Shown here: in pieces, positions 25,972 through 35,731 of the stretch
Position numbering within the stretch: position 1 is the stretch's first letter
How the letters are laid out: each line of letters opens with the position of its first letter
From: Fodinibius salicampi
GTDB taxonomy: Bacteria > Bacteroidota > Rhodothermia > Balneolales > Balneolaceae
DNA: 64,000 nucleotides
NCBI RefSeq assembly: GCF_039545095.1
Contig: NZ_BAABRS010000003.1
Span: 248,001-312,000, forward strand
Direction of reading: 5' to 3'
The notes under the pieces: model-generated
What the model saw: the letters and a program-made list of their open reading frames with translations, nothing else
Databases searched by the model: none
Told to the model about the DNA's origin: nothing
Position numbers and translations under genes: made by a program

Positions 25972-27376
25972 GATATTTATCTTTAATTTTAAGCATATAA
26001 TCGAAAGCGGCATCGTGTTCATTGGGAATTTCACCGTCTAGGATAGCCTCCTTAATCGCATCTTTTATGTCTCCGATTACCGGCCCTGGTTCCAGTCCCA
26101 GTGTTTCCATGATCTCATCTCCGCTGATGGGATTCTTCCATTTGCGCAGTCGGTCTTTTTTCTCGACCTCTTCAATCCTCTGTTCTACATAATCAAAATT
26201 CTCGTTATATCTTTGCACCCGGTAATCATTTTTACTGGTGATATCGGCTCGGCAAAGCATCATCAGATCATCAATATCATCACCAGCTTCGTAAATAAGT
26301 CTCCGTACAGCGCTATCGGTCACCTCCTCCGAAACAAGCGCAATAGGACGCAGATGCAGGCGTACCAGCTTTCGAACATACCGCATGCGTTCATCCAGAG
26401 GAAGCCCTAAGCGGCGAAAAATACGTTTCACCCACTTTGCCCCCAAGGCATCGTGTCCATGGAAGGTCCAGCCAACCCCCTTTATAAATTTCTGGGTGGC
26501 CGGCTTTGCTATATCGTGCATGATGGCCGCCCAGCGCAGCCACAAACTTCCTTCCATTTCTGCTACGTTATCCAATACTTTAAGCGTATGCCAAAAGTTA
26601 TCCTTATGACGAACACCATTGACTTCCTTGACACCGTGTAGCCTTACCATTTCGGGAAAGAAGTGCTGCAAGAGGCCTGTTTTAAACAAATGCGCAAAAC
26701 CAAGAGAAGGTTTGGAAGACATTACAATTTTGTTCAGTTCTTCAATGATGCGCTCCTTGGAAATAATCTCAATACGATCGGCCATCTCCTTTATACCACT
26801 GTATGTATCCTCCTCAATATCAAATTGTAGCTGTGTAGCAAAACGAATAGCCCGCATCATACGCAGCGGATCGTCATCAAAAGTTGTTAATGGGTCAACC
26901 GGTGTACGTATCAATTCTTTCTTAAGATCCTGTATTCCCTGGAACGGATCAATGAGCTCTCCATAATTTTCTTCATTGAGCGACCAAGACAGGGCATTAA
27001 TGGTAAAGTCGCGCCGTAGCTGATCGTCTTCAAGTGTACCGTCCTCAACAATCGGCTTGCGGGAGTTGCGCCGATAACTTTCCTTGCGAGCACCGACAAA
27101 CTCCAAATCCATATTCTGATATCTAATATGTGCGGTACCAAACTGCTTAAATACAGAAAGGTGATCGGTCCCCAGTAGTTCGGCCGTCTTGCGAGCCACG
27201 GCAATTCCCGAGCCCACGGTAACAAAATCGATATCCAGGTTTTCCGGCTTCTTTATACGGTTCAGGTAAAAATCCCGTACATAGCCACCTACTACATATA
27301 CCTTCTGATCAACAGCCGCTCCGGCCTGTGATATTATATCAAATACTTCTTTATGTTTAGGAGGAATGTCCTGCAC
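25964..27376 (-). CDS. cca: CCA tRNA nucleotidyltransferase / poly(A) polymerase family with HD domain
   Basis: A 470-residue protein. The N-terminal nucleotidyltransferase head has VVGGYVRDFYL and the metal-binding DIDFVTVG (DxD), followed by RRDFTINALSW and DPFQGIQDL, then DDPLRMMRAIRFATQL, the family hallmark for RNA binding and base selection. The C-terminal half contains an HD phosphohydrolase signature (WAAIMHDIAKP and FHGHDALGA). This layout belongs to class II CCA-adding enzymes of the HD-containing type, which complete the 3' CCA of tRNA. Poly(A) polymerase activity cannot be excluded. Confidence 0.9.
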   Translation of the reverse strand: MQDIPPKHKEVFDIISQAGAAVDQKVYVVGGYVRDFYLNRIKKPENLDIDFVTVGSGIAVARKTAELLGTDHLSVFKQFGTAHIRYQNMDLEFVGARKESYRRNSRKPIVEDGTLEDDQLRRDFTINALSWSLNEENYGELIDPFQGIQDLKKELIRTPVDPLTTFDDDPLRMMRAIRFATQLQFDIEEDTYSGIKEMADRIEIISKERIIEELNKIVMSSKPSLGFAHLFKTGLLQHFFPEMVRLHGVKEVNGVRHKDNFWHTLKVLDNVAEMEGSLWLRWAAIMHDIAKPATQKFIKGVGWTFHGHDALGAKWVKRIFRRLGLPLDERMRYVRKLVRLHLRPIALVSEEVTDSAVRRLIYEAGDDIDDLMMLCRADITSKNDYRVQRYNENFDYVEQRIEEVEKKDRLRKWKNPISGDEIMETLGLEPGPVIGDIKDAIKEAILDGEIPNEHDAAFDYMLKIKDKYLS

Positions 27377-27535
27377 TGTATCTATATCTTTTCCTTATAC
27401 TACAAAACACTCAATAGTTTAATTGCTGCTTTATAGCCTTTCAAAATGAGCGTAAAAATAAGAACAAATACACTTGCTTTCAGGTATTCTTTGCAAGATC
27501 TTTCAGAAAACATTTGAAGGCCATTTTTATAGATA

Positions 27536-28468
27536 ATGAAATCATCTTCTGCTAAAACAGCCCTGCGTATCAGCTTGTTGGTTTCTTTTATCTCGCTCTG
27601 CCTGAAACTGAGCGGTTTCTGGATCACTTCATCTACGACGGCCCTGTCAGACGCGGCCGAATCGGTTATTCATCTTCTTGCTGTGGCCTTCGTTTATTAC
27701 GGCCTGCTATTGAGCGCCAAACCAGCAGATAAAAAACATCTGTACGGACATGAGCGCGTGGAATTCTTATCTGTAGGCATTGAAGGAGCCGTTATTATCA
27801 TAGCGGGCATCACTATTATTTATCAATCGATAGATAATTACCTGCATGGCTATGACCTGCAACAATTGATGAACGGAATCTACCTGATTGGAGGAGCGGG
27901 TATCATAAATCTGGCACTGGGAAGCTATCTGATGAAAGTTGGACAGCGCGAAAACAATATGATCGTAATCAGTAATGGCAAGCATACACTCACTGATGTT
28001 TGGACCAGTGCCGGTGCGGTAGTTACTCTTTTGATAATCCGGTTTACCGACTTTGTTTTACTCGACTCACTCGTGGCCGGAGCACTGGCATTTTATATCA
28101 TGTTCGAGGGATTCAAGCTCTTACGGTATTCCATAGACGGTCTTATGGATTCACGCAATCCAAAAGCCGATCGTAAAATTCGGGATATACTTACCCGAGA
28201 ACACCCGGGCTCTATGATGAGTGTCCATAACCTTCGTCATCGCACAACAGGCAATACCACCTGGATAGAATTGCATGCCATCTTCAAAGAGGGTGTATCT
28301 CTTGAAGATGCTCATGATGATGCCACTATCTTAGAAAAAAGGTTGATCAACAATTTGTCGGGAGACGTTATTGTAACCATCCATCTGGAGCCGGAAGGCA
28401 GCCACGAAGATGTTCACCATCCACTTAAAGACGCCGACCAGAAACGTCCGCTGGAGGATTTTATTTAG
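27536..28468 (+). CDS. Cation diffusion facilitator (CDF) family metal transporter
   Basis: A 310-residue inner-membrane exporter of Zn2+/Fe2+/Co2+/Mn2+ type. Six hydrophobic segments lie within residues 10-205. Metal-site motifs are SDAAESVIHLLA in helix 2 (H in place of the usual D at one ligand) and NGKHTLTDVWTSAG in helix 5. The C-terminal cytoplasmic ferredoxin-like domain (about 210-290) contains HNLRHRTTGNTTWIELH, and the tail HEDVHHPL is His-rich. The ligand pattern does not fix the metal. It starts 160 bases from cca and is divergently transcribed. Confidence 0.9.
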   Translation: MKSSSAKTALRISLLVSFISLCLKLSGFWITSSTTALSDAAESVIHLLAVAFVYYGLLLSAKPADKKHLYGHERVEFLSVGIEGAVIIIAGITIIYQSIDNYLHGYDLQQLMNGIYLIGGAGIINLALGSYLMKVGQRENNMIVISNGKHTLTDVWTSAGAVVTLLIIRFTDFVLLDSLVAGALAFYIMFEGFKLLRYSIDGLMDSRNPKADRKIRDILTREHPGSMMSVHNLRHRTTGNTTWIELHAIFKEGVSLEDAHDDATILEKRLINNLSGDVIVTIHLEPEGSHEDVHHPLKDADQKRPLEDFI

Positions 28469-28494
28469 CTAGCAGAATGCGAAAGTATCAAGCA

Positions 28495-28594
28495 GAAAGT
28501 GTTCGAGTTGAAGAAAAATGATTCGTTAGATTAATACAACTCAAAACCTGGATCTGATTACCTTGCATTCAAAAATCCCGATCCAAACACTTTC
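28495..28594. other. Possible three-way-junction RNA element between convergent genes
   Basis: GAAAGTGTT (28495-28503) pairs perfectly with AACACTTTC (28586-28594). Within it GAGTTG (28505-28510) pairs with CAACTC (28537-28542), and TGGATC (28549-28554) with GATCCA (28580-28585), which stacks directly on the outer stem. The element fills the space between the CDF and sugar-nucleotidyltransferase stop codons. Strand cannot be decided. Confidence 0.3.
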
Positions 28595-28618
28595 CACGAT
28601 CTACTTTTTACTAAGAAT

Positions 28619-29626
28619 TTAAACTTCAACGCCTACCTTCGAGTGGTCCCCCAAATGTACTTCCTGGTCCACATTATCCAGTTCGGCATGGCGCCCAATA
28701 GTTGAGCGTTCGATATTACAACCTTCCAGCCGGGCATGCTCTTGTATCAAGCTGTTTTTAACGGTGCATTTTTTTAGGATACTCCCTTCTGCGATACTGG
28801 CATTGGGACCTATTATACAGTTTTCAAGCTCCACATTATCCCCGATATAGACCGGAGGAATAATTTTTGTCCCTTCAAATCGATCTTCATCTATATCTTC
28901 GTGTTCTTTTTCTACAATAACACCGGAAGTATTTAGCCAGGAAGGCAACGTTCCACAATCAAGCCACTCATCCACGGTAGCTTTTTTAAAGACATTATCC
29001 TTTTTGAGCAGACGATCAAGTGCATCTGTCAATTGAAATTCCCTGCCATGACCACGAATATCATTATCAAGCAGGTACTGAATTTCATCCAGCAATTTCT
29101 CTGCCTTTTTAAAGTAATAAACGCCAATAATAGCCAGATTGGAAATAGGTTCGTCAGGCTTCTCCACAAAATCTGTAATACGACCGTCCTTTTCGACTGC
29201 TACCCCAAAACGGGAAGGATCTTCAACTTTTTTAAGCCAGATAACGCTATCGGCGTCACCAATAGTAACCGAACCCTCCATATCAAATATGGTATCGGCA
29301 AAGACGATAATGCATTCTCCTTCCAGGTCTTCTTTCGCACAGTAAACGGCGTGTGCCGTTCCTTCTGCTTGTTCCTGCACACGGAATGTAGCCTCTGCAT
29401 CCTGCCGATCACTCATCGCTTTTAAAGCATCCTTAATCTCTTGACCAAAATCAGGTCCCAGTATAAATACTATTTCGTCAATATCACGGTCCAGAGTGCG
29501 TCCAAACGTCTCTACAATACGTTCTACGATCATTTTTCCAGCTACCGGTAACAACGGCTTGGGTACAGTATGCGAATGCGGACGTACTCTGGTTCCACGT
29601 CCTGCCATTGGGATTATTAATTTCAT
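28619..29626 (-). CDS. Sugar-phosphate nucleotidyltransferase with left-handed beta-helix tail
   Basis: A 335-residue protein. Residues 1-230 are the NTP-transferase domain, with MKLIIPMAGRGTRVRPHSHT as the nucleotide loop, KPLLPVAGK, and FADTIFDMEG as the metal-binding Asp region. Residues 245-335 contain hexapeptide-repeat-like sequence (YIGDNVELENCIIGPNASIA and following). The family makes NDP-sugars such as dTDP- or UDP-glucose, or acts on GlcN-1-P/Man-1-P; the substrate is not decided by sequence. It is divergent from the membrane-fused Mur ligase, with which it may share a role in envelope synthesis. Confidence 0.85.
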   Translation of the reverse strand: MKLIIPMAGRGTRVRPHSHTVPKPLLPVAGKMIVERIVETFGRTLDRDIDEIVFILGPDFGQEIKDALKAMSDRQDAEATFRVQEQAEGTAHAVYCAKEDLEGECIIVFADTIFDMEGSVTIGDADSVIWLKKVEDPSRFGVAVEKDGRITDFVEKPDEPISNLAIIGVYYFKKAEKLLDEIQYLLDNDIRGHGREFQLTDALDRLLKKDNVFKKATVDEWLDCGTLPSWLNTSGVIVEKEHEDIDEDRFEGTKIIPPVYIGDNVELENCIIGPNASIAEGSILKKCTVKNSLIQEHARLEGCNIERSTIGRHAELDNVDQEVHLGDHSKVGVEV

Positions 29627-29746
29627 ATATTTGAGCGAATTTAGATGAAAGTTTGTTCCTTGCTTTTAGCGACATTAATATAACAGATGTTCTTGAAATT
29701 AGCGACTTTGCGTCTTTTAAAAATCCTATAATTAAATTTCATTCTA

Positions 29747-31390
29747 TTGAACTGGTATCTAAACGTACTTGACGGTCTCATTATATTTTTTGTCATAATC
29801 ATGGCCCGTCATACCATACTTCGGGGACGTTATTTCCTTCATATCTTTCAGCAACACGGTTATAAGTTCAATGAATTCTGGCAATGGCTGCTTGACCATT
29901 GGAACCAGCGGGTTATTACCCCTGAACATATACTCTATAATATAGTGATTGCCGTTTTACTGTTGTTACTCTCTACCTCAGTAACCGGCAGTACCGCTAT
30001 TGTGATACTTTCTCTTTTTGGAATTATCTGGTTCTGGTCATTTGACTATTATAGGGGGCAGGAAGAAAAGAAACCCTTGGTATTTACGCCCCGCATGATC
30101 CGCCTGACTATCCCTTTTGCTCTTCTAGGCCTGATGCTGCCGGTTGCTTCTTCTTATCTTGCATATCTCAACCGGGATATACTATTCCTCGCTGATATCT
30201 ATATCCTCTCTTTTGGATGGGTATTGGGCAATGCTCTTTTACCACTATTTATTTTTGTGGCGGGACTATTAACCAGACCGATCGAGAATTATATTCACCG
30301 GCATTTTATTAAGCTGGCAAAGAAAAAACTGCGGCAAATGCCTGATCTGACGGTTATTGCAATTACCGGTAGCTATGGCAAAACAAGCACGAAGTTTATG
30401 ATACGCGACCTGCTCAGTGAACGCTTTTCGGTTTGCTCCACACCCGGCAGTTATAATACCCCAATGGGCATTTGCAAGGTTATTAATAACGATCTGGAGG
30501 CTCATCATCAGATACTGGTTCTGGAAATGGGTGCCCGCTATGAAGGTAATATTGACGAGCTATGCAATATTGCAGAACCCAATATTTCCGTAGTTACAAA
30601 TGTGGGAATTGCCCACCTGGAAACTTTTGGCTCACAGGATGCCATCGCACGTACCAAATCTACGGTGGTAAAACGTACGAAAGAGAACGGTAAAGCAATT
30701 CTTAATGCCGATGATAAGCGTGTTTCGGCTATGGCTAAACTCCGTGATGACTTAGAAATTATCCGCGTAGGGTTGAAAAAAGGTGACATACAGGCATCTG
30801 ACATTCGATATAGTACGCGGGGCATGCAGTTTACTGTTACCGGAGGGAGGGAATCCGAGACTTTTAGCATGAAGCTACTCGGCGCTCATAATGTACAAAA
30901 TATGCTGCTGGCTATTGGGGTCGCCCGCTCATTTGGAATGCGGATGGCCACCATGGCCTTGGCAGCCAAACGCATGGAACCCGTTGAACATCGACTGGAA
31001 TTAAAACACCAAGGCAGCCTTACCGTCATTGACGATGCCTTTAACTCCAATCCCGTTGGAGCAAAAAATGCAATAGAAATTCTTGCTCAGTTTGAGGATG
31101 GACGGCGCATCATTATAACTCCAGGCATGATTGAGCTGGGAGAAATTCAGGAAGAAAAAAACTACGAGTTTGGCCAGCAGATAGGAGAAGCAAAACTGGA
31201 TCTGGTTATCCTCGTGGGGAAAAAGCAAAGTCGCCCCATCCGGGAAGGAATACGTTCAACCGGCTTTGACATGGAGAACGTCCAGGTTGTCCAAAGCCTC
31301 TCCGCCGCCAATAAGTTAATGCAGGAATACGCCAAAGCCGACGACATTGTCCTATACGAAAATGACCTGCCCGACAGCTTTGACGAATAG
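29747..31390 (+). CDS. MurF-like Mur ligase with N-terminal membrane domain
   Basis: A 547-residue protein that starts at TTG: an in-frame TAA at 29729-29731 precedes it and the first internal ATG is 19 codons later, inside the first hydrophobic segment. Residues 1-190 hold about five membrane segments. From about 205 the Mur ligase ATPase follows (ITGSYGKTSTKFMIRDLL; NTPMGICKVIN; LEMGARYEGNIDELC; NVGIAHLETFGSQDAIA). The C-terminal domain contains MEPVEHRLELK and DDAFNSNPVGAKNAIEIL, and looks MurF-like (addition of a dipeptide to a nucleotide-linked tripeptide). Membrane anchoring sets it apart from soluble MurF, so a specialised envelope role is possible. Confidence 0.8.
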   Translation: MNWYLNVLDGLIIFFVIIMARHTILRGRYFLHIFQQHGYKFNEFWQWLLDHWNQRVITPEHILYNIVIAVLLLLLSTSVTGSTAIVILSLFGIIWFWSFDYYRGQEEKKPLVFTPRMIRLTIPFALLGLMLPVASSYLAYLNRDILFLADIYILSFGWVLGNALLPLFIFVAGLLTRPIENYIHRHFIKLAKKKLRQMPDLTVIAITGSYGKTSTKFMIRDLLSERFSVCSTPGSYNTPMGICKVINNDLEAHHQILVLEMGARYEGNIDELCNIAEPNISVVTNVGIAHLETFGSQDAIARTKSTVVKRTKENGKAILNADDKRVSAMAKLRDDLEIIRVGLKKGDIQASDIRYSTRGMQFTVTGGRESETFSMKLLGAHNVQNMLLAIGVARSFGMRMATMALAAKRMEPVEHRLELKHQGSLTVIDDAFNSNPVGAKNAIEILAQFEDGRRIIITPGMIELGEIQEEKNYEFGQQIGEAKLDLVILVGKKQSRPIREGIRSTGFDMENVQVVQSLSAANKLMQEYAKADDIVLYENDLPDSFDE

Positions 31391-31476
31391 ATAACTTATC
31401 TCAAAGCCTCTAATCTTCTTTTATACTTTCTTATCACTAAGATAAAAAGACTTTTAAGCAGGTAGGTGTTCTTTTA

Positions 31477-32805
31477 TTAAGCCATCTCCTTTTCTATTTC
31501 GGATCGTTCTTTGGGGACATCCGTCATATTTTCAAAGCCATCGTCTGTAATAATGAGGTTATCTTCAATGCGAACCCCACCAAATTCCATCATATTTTTA
31601 AGCTTTGAAGCATTCAAGAATTTGGACATTTCTTCATCTTCCAGAGCAGGTTTTAAAAGCGCCGGCACAAAATACAGTCCGGGCTCAATGGTTAGCACCA
31701 TGCTGGATTGAAGGGTCCGGCGCATTCGCAAGTATTTGATTCCGGGCCGCTCAATACGCTCAACACCTTTAGGATAACCGCCTACATCATGTGTATCGAG
31801 TCCAAGGAAATGGCCCAAACCGTGCGGAAAGAACAGGGCAAACACATCGTTCTCCATTAAATCATCAATGCTGCCAGTAACAATATTCGCATCCTTAAGT
31901 CCCTGCATCATGACCCGGGCAGATAAAACATGCAGATCTTCCATCTTCACATCAGGTTCAGCTGCCTCAATCACCTGCTTTTGAGCTTCCAGTACGGCTT
32001 CATAAATTTCAGCCTGCTCAGCACTAAATTTACCACTCGCCGGATAGGTACGGGTAAAATCAGAGGCATAACCATTACATTCATATCCGGCATCAATAAG
32101 AAACAGGTCCCCATCTTTTATTTTACGGCTGTTCTCCACATAATGTAAAATAGCACTATTCTTTCCAGCAGCGAAAATACCGTTATAGGCATCCTGCATC
32201 AAACCATTGCCAATCTGATGATAATCGAATACGGCTTTCATTTCATATTCGTATTTACCGGGCTCTAACGCTTCCAAAACGCCGCGGTGTGCAATGTTGT
32301 TTACCCGTGCCGCTTCTCGCAGCTGGTCAAGTTCCCAATCGGTCTTAAACACCCTACAATGAGTAAGTGCATCTGGCAGAGCCTCTAAATCAATAGACAC
32401 TTCACGGTCAAACTCTTCAATAAATTCCGCCTGTTCTTCATCCAGGCAATAAATTTTTTCAGCATCCAACTCTTTTAATACCTGGGGCAGTTTACTGTCA
32501 TAGTGAAGATGGTCAGGATCATACTCCGACTGATATTGTTCTTTGCTCTTCACAATTCCGTGCCATACAGCATACTGTGCATCACGATTTGGAACGAACA
32601 GATGATATTCCTGGGTATTAAGATCTAAAATAAGATGAAAATCAGCTTCATCTACTCCGGTCAGATACCAAAAGTTGGACTCCTGCCGAAAGGCGAACTC
32701 ATAATCCGTATCATAACGGTACATTAATTCAGCGCCTTTCACATAAACAATGGCGGTTTCCTCATCAAATAATGAAAATAATTTTTTGCGATGTAGATGG
32801 TGCAT
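31477..32805 (-). CDS. Xaa-Pro aminopeptidase (aminopeptidase P, M24 family)
   Basis: A 442-residue pita-bread metallopeptidase. The N-terminal non-catalytic domain covers about residues 1-160. The catalytic domain shows LIDAGYECNGYASDFTRTYP (two Asp ligands), GLGHFLGLDTHDVGG (His ligand), LTIEPGLYF (Glu ligand) and GVRIEDNLIITDDG (last Glu). It removes N-terminal residues preceding proline, using two Mn2+. Full length with all five ligands, so it should be active. It is monocistronic, convergent with the Mur ligase gene. Confidence 0.92.
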   Translation of the reverse strand: MHHLHRKKLFSLFDEETAIVYVKGAELMYRYDTDYEFAFRQESNFWYLTGVDEADFHLILDLNTQEYHLFVPNRDAQYAVWHGIVKSKEQYQSEYDPDHLHYDSKLPQVLKELDAEKIYCLDEEQAEFIEEFDREVSIDLEALPDALTHCRVFKTDWELDQLREAARVNNIAHRGVLEALEPGKYEYEMKAVFDYHQIGNGLMQDAYNGIFAAGKNSAILHYVENSRKIKDGDLFLIDAGYECNGYASDFTRTYPASGKFSAEQAEIYEAVLEAQKQVIEAAEPDVKMEDLHVLSARVMMQGLKDANIVTGSIDDLMENDVFALFFPHGLGHFLGLDTHDVGGYPKGVERIERPGIKYLRMRRTLQSSMVLTIEPGLYFVPALLKPALEDEEMSKFLNASKLKNMMEFGGVRIEDNLIITDDGFENMTDVPKERSEIEKEMA

Positions 32806-32885
32806 AAGAGTCTAATAATTTTATGAAAAAATGAGTCTGAAACTTACGAGAAATTCAGAGGGGATAAAACTGTATTCATAGACTT

Positions 32886-33803
32886 TTATGTCGCATATTC
32901 CTTAATAACTTCCAATAGCTTCTCAGAGAGTTCAGATGGCTTTAAAAACGTATCAAGGTCAAAATAATCGGACAGGTCGAATAAATGAGTCCCCCCATTT
33001 GAATATACTGTTGTGTTACGACTGCTTTCGTCAAAAAGAAGGTCAAGATTAATTTCCAATACCGCTCTGTTTTTATTTTGCTCATTCAGAATGGCCGTCA
33101 TTCGACTACCTCCATAAGCCGTTGTTAAAGTGGAAAATGCCAACCGGCGTTCTTCTTCCAGCGAATGCACATAATAGTAATGGCTCAAATTAAGATCACT
33201 TAGTTCCTGGTTGAATGACAGATACCGAATATCTGCATAATGACGAGAATCCCATATTTCGGGTAGCATTTTCATAAACCACTTACGAAGAACAGGTGAA
33301 GCTTTTTCACCGGCAAATCCCCGTTCCCTCCAGTATTCAAAATTTTTCTGGAATTGTGATAAGTTTTCTGGTAAGCCGGAGGGACGAGTTCCGAGTTTTT
33401 TCACTTTTTGTCCGCCCATCTGATACCAAAAATCCGTTACACCGTTGGTTAACAGCAGGTAAGGGGCTTCCACATGTTGATTATACCGGGCCGCCTGCCG
33501 GGCGGTATCTCCCGATATAGGAACATACTCAGCTTTACATTCGACCAAAATCCGGGGCTCAAACTGCTGACTATAACAAATAATATCCGTGCGCATTTCT
33601 GTACCCGCCAGCTTACCAATGGACTCTTCTGTAGAAATGCGATGCTTTGACCAACCAGCTCGGATTAAAAACTCAATAATACGAAGCCGAACCCGCTCTT
33701 CCGGGAGGTTTTTTAACGGTTTCCGATGGATGGTATTCCAGAGCATTTTTTTACCCGCCCTCCACACCACCTGTGGATATGTTGAAATGGCTATACTTTC
33801 CAT
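32886..33803 (-). CDS. HsdR-N-like PD-(D/E)XK domain protein
   Basis: A 305-residue protein whose N-terminal 125 residues match the type I restriction enzyme R N-terminal domain seen as a stand-alone protein in Bacteroidota. RLRIIEFLIRAGW is the leading helix, RTDIICYSQ supplies the core Asp (D73), and ILVECKAEY the E88-x-K90 pair, followed by ARQAARYNQHVEAPYLLLTNG. No helicase, methylase or specificity gene is nearby. The remainder (130-305) has no recognised domain. It may be an orphan nuclease or a degenerate binding protein; no defence context is seen. Confidence 0.75.
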   Translation of the reverse strand: MESIAISTYPQVVWRAGKKMLWNTIHRKPLKNLPEERVRLRIIEFLIRAGWSKHRISTEESIGKLAGTEMRTDIICYSQQFEPRILVECKAEYVPISGDTARQAARYNQHVEAPYLLLTNGVTDFWYQMGGQKVKKLGTRPSGLPENLSQFQKNFEYWRERGFAGEKASPVLRKWFMKMLPEIWDSRHYADIRYLSFNQELSDLNLSHYYYVHSLEEERRLAFSTLTTAYGGSRMTAILNEQNKNRAVLEINLDLLFDESSRNTTVYSNGGTHLFDLSDYFDLDTFLKPSELSEKLLEVIKEYAT

Positions 33804-33844
33804 AGGGCTTTAATATAGCGATACATCTTAAAGCGAAAACCAAT

Positions 33845-33877
33845 AAAAAAGGCTCCGATCAATTGGAGCCTTTTTTT
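33845..33877 (-). terminator. Bidirectional-looking terminator after yidC
   Basis: GGCTCC (33851-33856) and GGAGCC (33865-33870) form the stem with an eight-base loop. An A-run (33845-33850) and a T-run (33871-33877) flank it, so both strands have hairpin plus U-run. It lies 17 bases after the yidC stop and ends the rpmH-rnpA-yidD-yidC operon. Confidence 0.9.
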
Positions 33878-33893
33878 GAAGATACTCTGAACG

Positions 33894-35717
33894 TTATGCT
33901 GCGGCAGCCTCTTTTTCCTTGTCAATTTGACGGTAAATAAGCAGTTGCTGACCAATGGAAACAACATTATAGATCAGATAATAGAGGCTAAGTCCCGCTG
34001 CAAAATTGTTGAAAATAAACAGCAGCATGAAGGGGAAAATATATTGAAGGGCCTTCATATTTGGTCCACCAGCGGCACCACCGCCTCCGCCACCGGGACC
34101 CATACCCCCGGTAAGCTGACTCTGAACCATCATTGCGGCAGTCATTAGTAATACAAATCCAGCCAGTTGGTCGCCCAGAAAAGGGATTTCAAAAGGCAGG
34201 CTTAGAATATAATCAGGAGCCGAAAGGTCTTCTGCCCATAAAAATTCCTGTTGCCGGATAAGAATAGAATTTTGGAAAAATCGCCACAGGGTAATCAAAA
34301 TTGGGAGCTGTAATAGATTCGGCAGGCATCCTCCAAGTGGGTTAACGCCTTCCTCTTTGTACAACTTCATAGTTGCTTTCTGCTGCTTCTCGGGATCATC
34401 CGCATACTTTTCCTTTATCTCCTGCATTTTGGGCTGTAATTCCTTCATGGCAGCCATACTCTTATAACTTTTCTTCGTAAGCGGGTAGAGCACCAGCTTA
34501 ATCAAAACAGCAAACAGGATAATAGCCAACCCCACATTCATATATGGATCCACAAAACCAAAGTAGGGTATGATGAGATATTTAACCAGCGGATCAGAAA
34601 TCCAGCTCAGCCAACTATATCCTGTATCAACCATGTCATAGGTAGTACTGCTATAATCCCTCAGGGCATGGTATGCCATGGGACCCGTATACATCTGGAA
34701 TGATGCCGTTCCCTGATCAGAAATATCGGTAGTAATAAACGACTGATAATGATGTTTTGTACTTCGTTGCTCAGTAGTACCTGTCTGCTCTCCCAACAGC
34801 AGGGCTCCCTGTGTTGGGTTATCTGTTTTAATAATTTGAGAAAAGAATTTCGTGCGTGTTGCTACCCAGTCAATATCACCGTTATAATTCTGCTCGCTTT
34901 GGCCTGCTTCGCTTAGCTTAAGCTGTTCCATTTCACCGCCAGTATAGACATAAGCTGAAGCATAGACAGCTTCCGCACTCGGATCTTTCTCAGTAAACCG
35001 AAGCCGGGGCTTCCATCCAAAATCAACCGCTCCTCCAATTATGTCACGCTCTAATCCTACAAACTGAACATTCAGCTCGTATTGATGTGAATCCCCATTC
35101 AGTACATAGGTATAAATGATGCGTCGTTCGTCATCAATATTTAAGGCATATTTTACTTCTGTGGTGTCTCCCTCCCCAATCGATAAAGAATCAGCTTCCG
35201 TCAGGGGCTCAAAGACCAGCTCATCCGTTTCGACATTATAGTTTTCACTCGTTAGAAAGCCCAGGGAATAAGCTGACCTTGTAGTATCAGCGATCATGCG
35301 AAGGGGCTGATGGTCCCAGCTCTCGTAATCCTTCAAAATCATTTGCGAAAGTCCGCCACCTACATTCGTAAACACCGCCCTATAAAGAGGCGTATTTACA
35401 ACGGTCGTTGATGTATCCGTCACGCTGGCCTCAGAAAACATCCCCATTTCTGCTTGTTCATCCTCATCTTCTGCACTTAAAGACGGACTGCGACTCTCAT
35501 TGCCAGTATCATCAGCTTGTTGTTCCACAACCTGGGCACTATCATTGGCCTGCTGGCGAGCCTGCTGACTATCTTCCTGCACAGCAGCAATACTATCCTG
35601 ACGGGCTTGCTCTGCCTGCTGTTGACGCAATTCTTCTTCTGTTGGCATGGTAAAATAGGCCCATGCAACCATTACAAGTAATATTAGTATGAGTCCAGTT
35701 ACAGTATTACGATCCAA
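33894..35717 (-). CDS. yidC: Membrane protein insertase YidC
   Basis: A 607-residue insertase. One N-terminal transmembrane segment (residues 5-24) precedes a Gln/Asp/Ala-rich linker and a large periplasmic beta domain (about 90-340). The conserved 60-kDa inner-membrane domain follows (about 365-600), with five helices and blocks YPLTKKSYKSMAAMKELQPK, LYKEEGVNPLGGCLPNLLQ and FNNFAAGLSLYYLIYN. A Gly-rich loop (GGMGPGGGGGGAAGG) lies before the last helices. It acts with SecYEG or alone. It is the last gene of the rpmH operon, 14 bases after yidD, followed by a strong terminator. Confidence 0.96.
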   Translation of the reverse strand: MDRNTVTGLILILLVMVAWAYFTMPTEEELRQQQAEQARQDSIAAVQEDSQQARQQANDSAQVVEQQADDTGNESRSPSLSAEDEDEQAEMGMFSEASVTDTSTTVVNTPLYRAVFTNVGGGLSQMILKDYESWDHQPLRMIADTTRSAYSLGFLTSENYNVETDELVFEPLTEADSLSIGEGDTTEVKYALNIDDERRIIYTYVLNGDSHQYELNVQFVGLERDIIGGAVDFGWKPRLRFTEKDPSAEAVYASAYVYTGGEMEQLKLSEAGQSEQNYNGDIDWVATRTKFFSQIIKTDNPTQGALLLGEQTGTTEQRSTKHHYQSFITTDISDQGTASFQMYTGPMAYHALRDYSSTTYDMVDTGYSWLSWISDPLVKYLIIPYFGFVDPYMNVGLAIILFAVLIKLVLYPLTKKSYKSMAAMKELQPKMQEIKEKYADDPEKQQKATMKLYKEEGVNPLGGCLPNLLQLPILITLWRFFQNSILIRQQEFLWAEDLSAPDYILSLPFEIPFLGDQLAGFVLLMTAAMMVQSQLTGGMGPGGGGGGAAGGPNMKALQYIFPFMLLFIFNNFAAGLSLYYLIYNVVSIGQQLLIYRQIDKEKEAAAA

Positions 35718-35731
35718 GAGAAAACCTCAGT

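Noticed and set aside
32886-33803. Restriction-modification or defence island around the HsdR-N-like protein
   Set aside because: No methylase, specificity or helicase gene is nearby and the neighbours are housekeeping genes.
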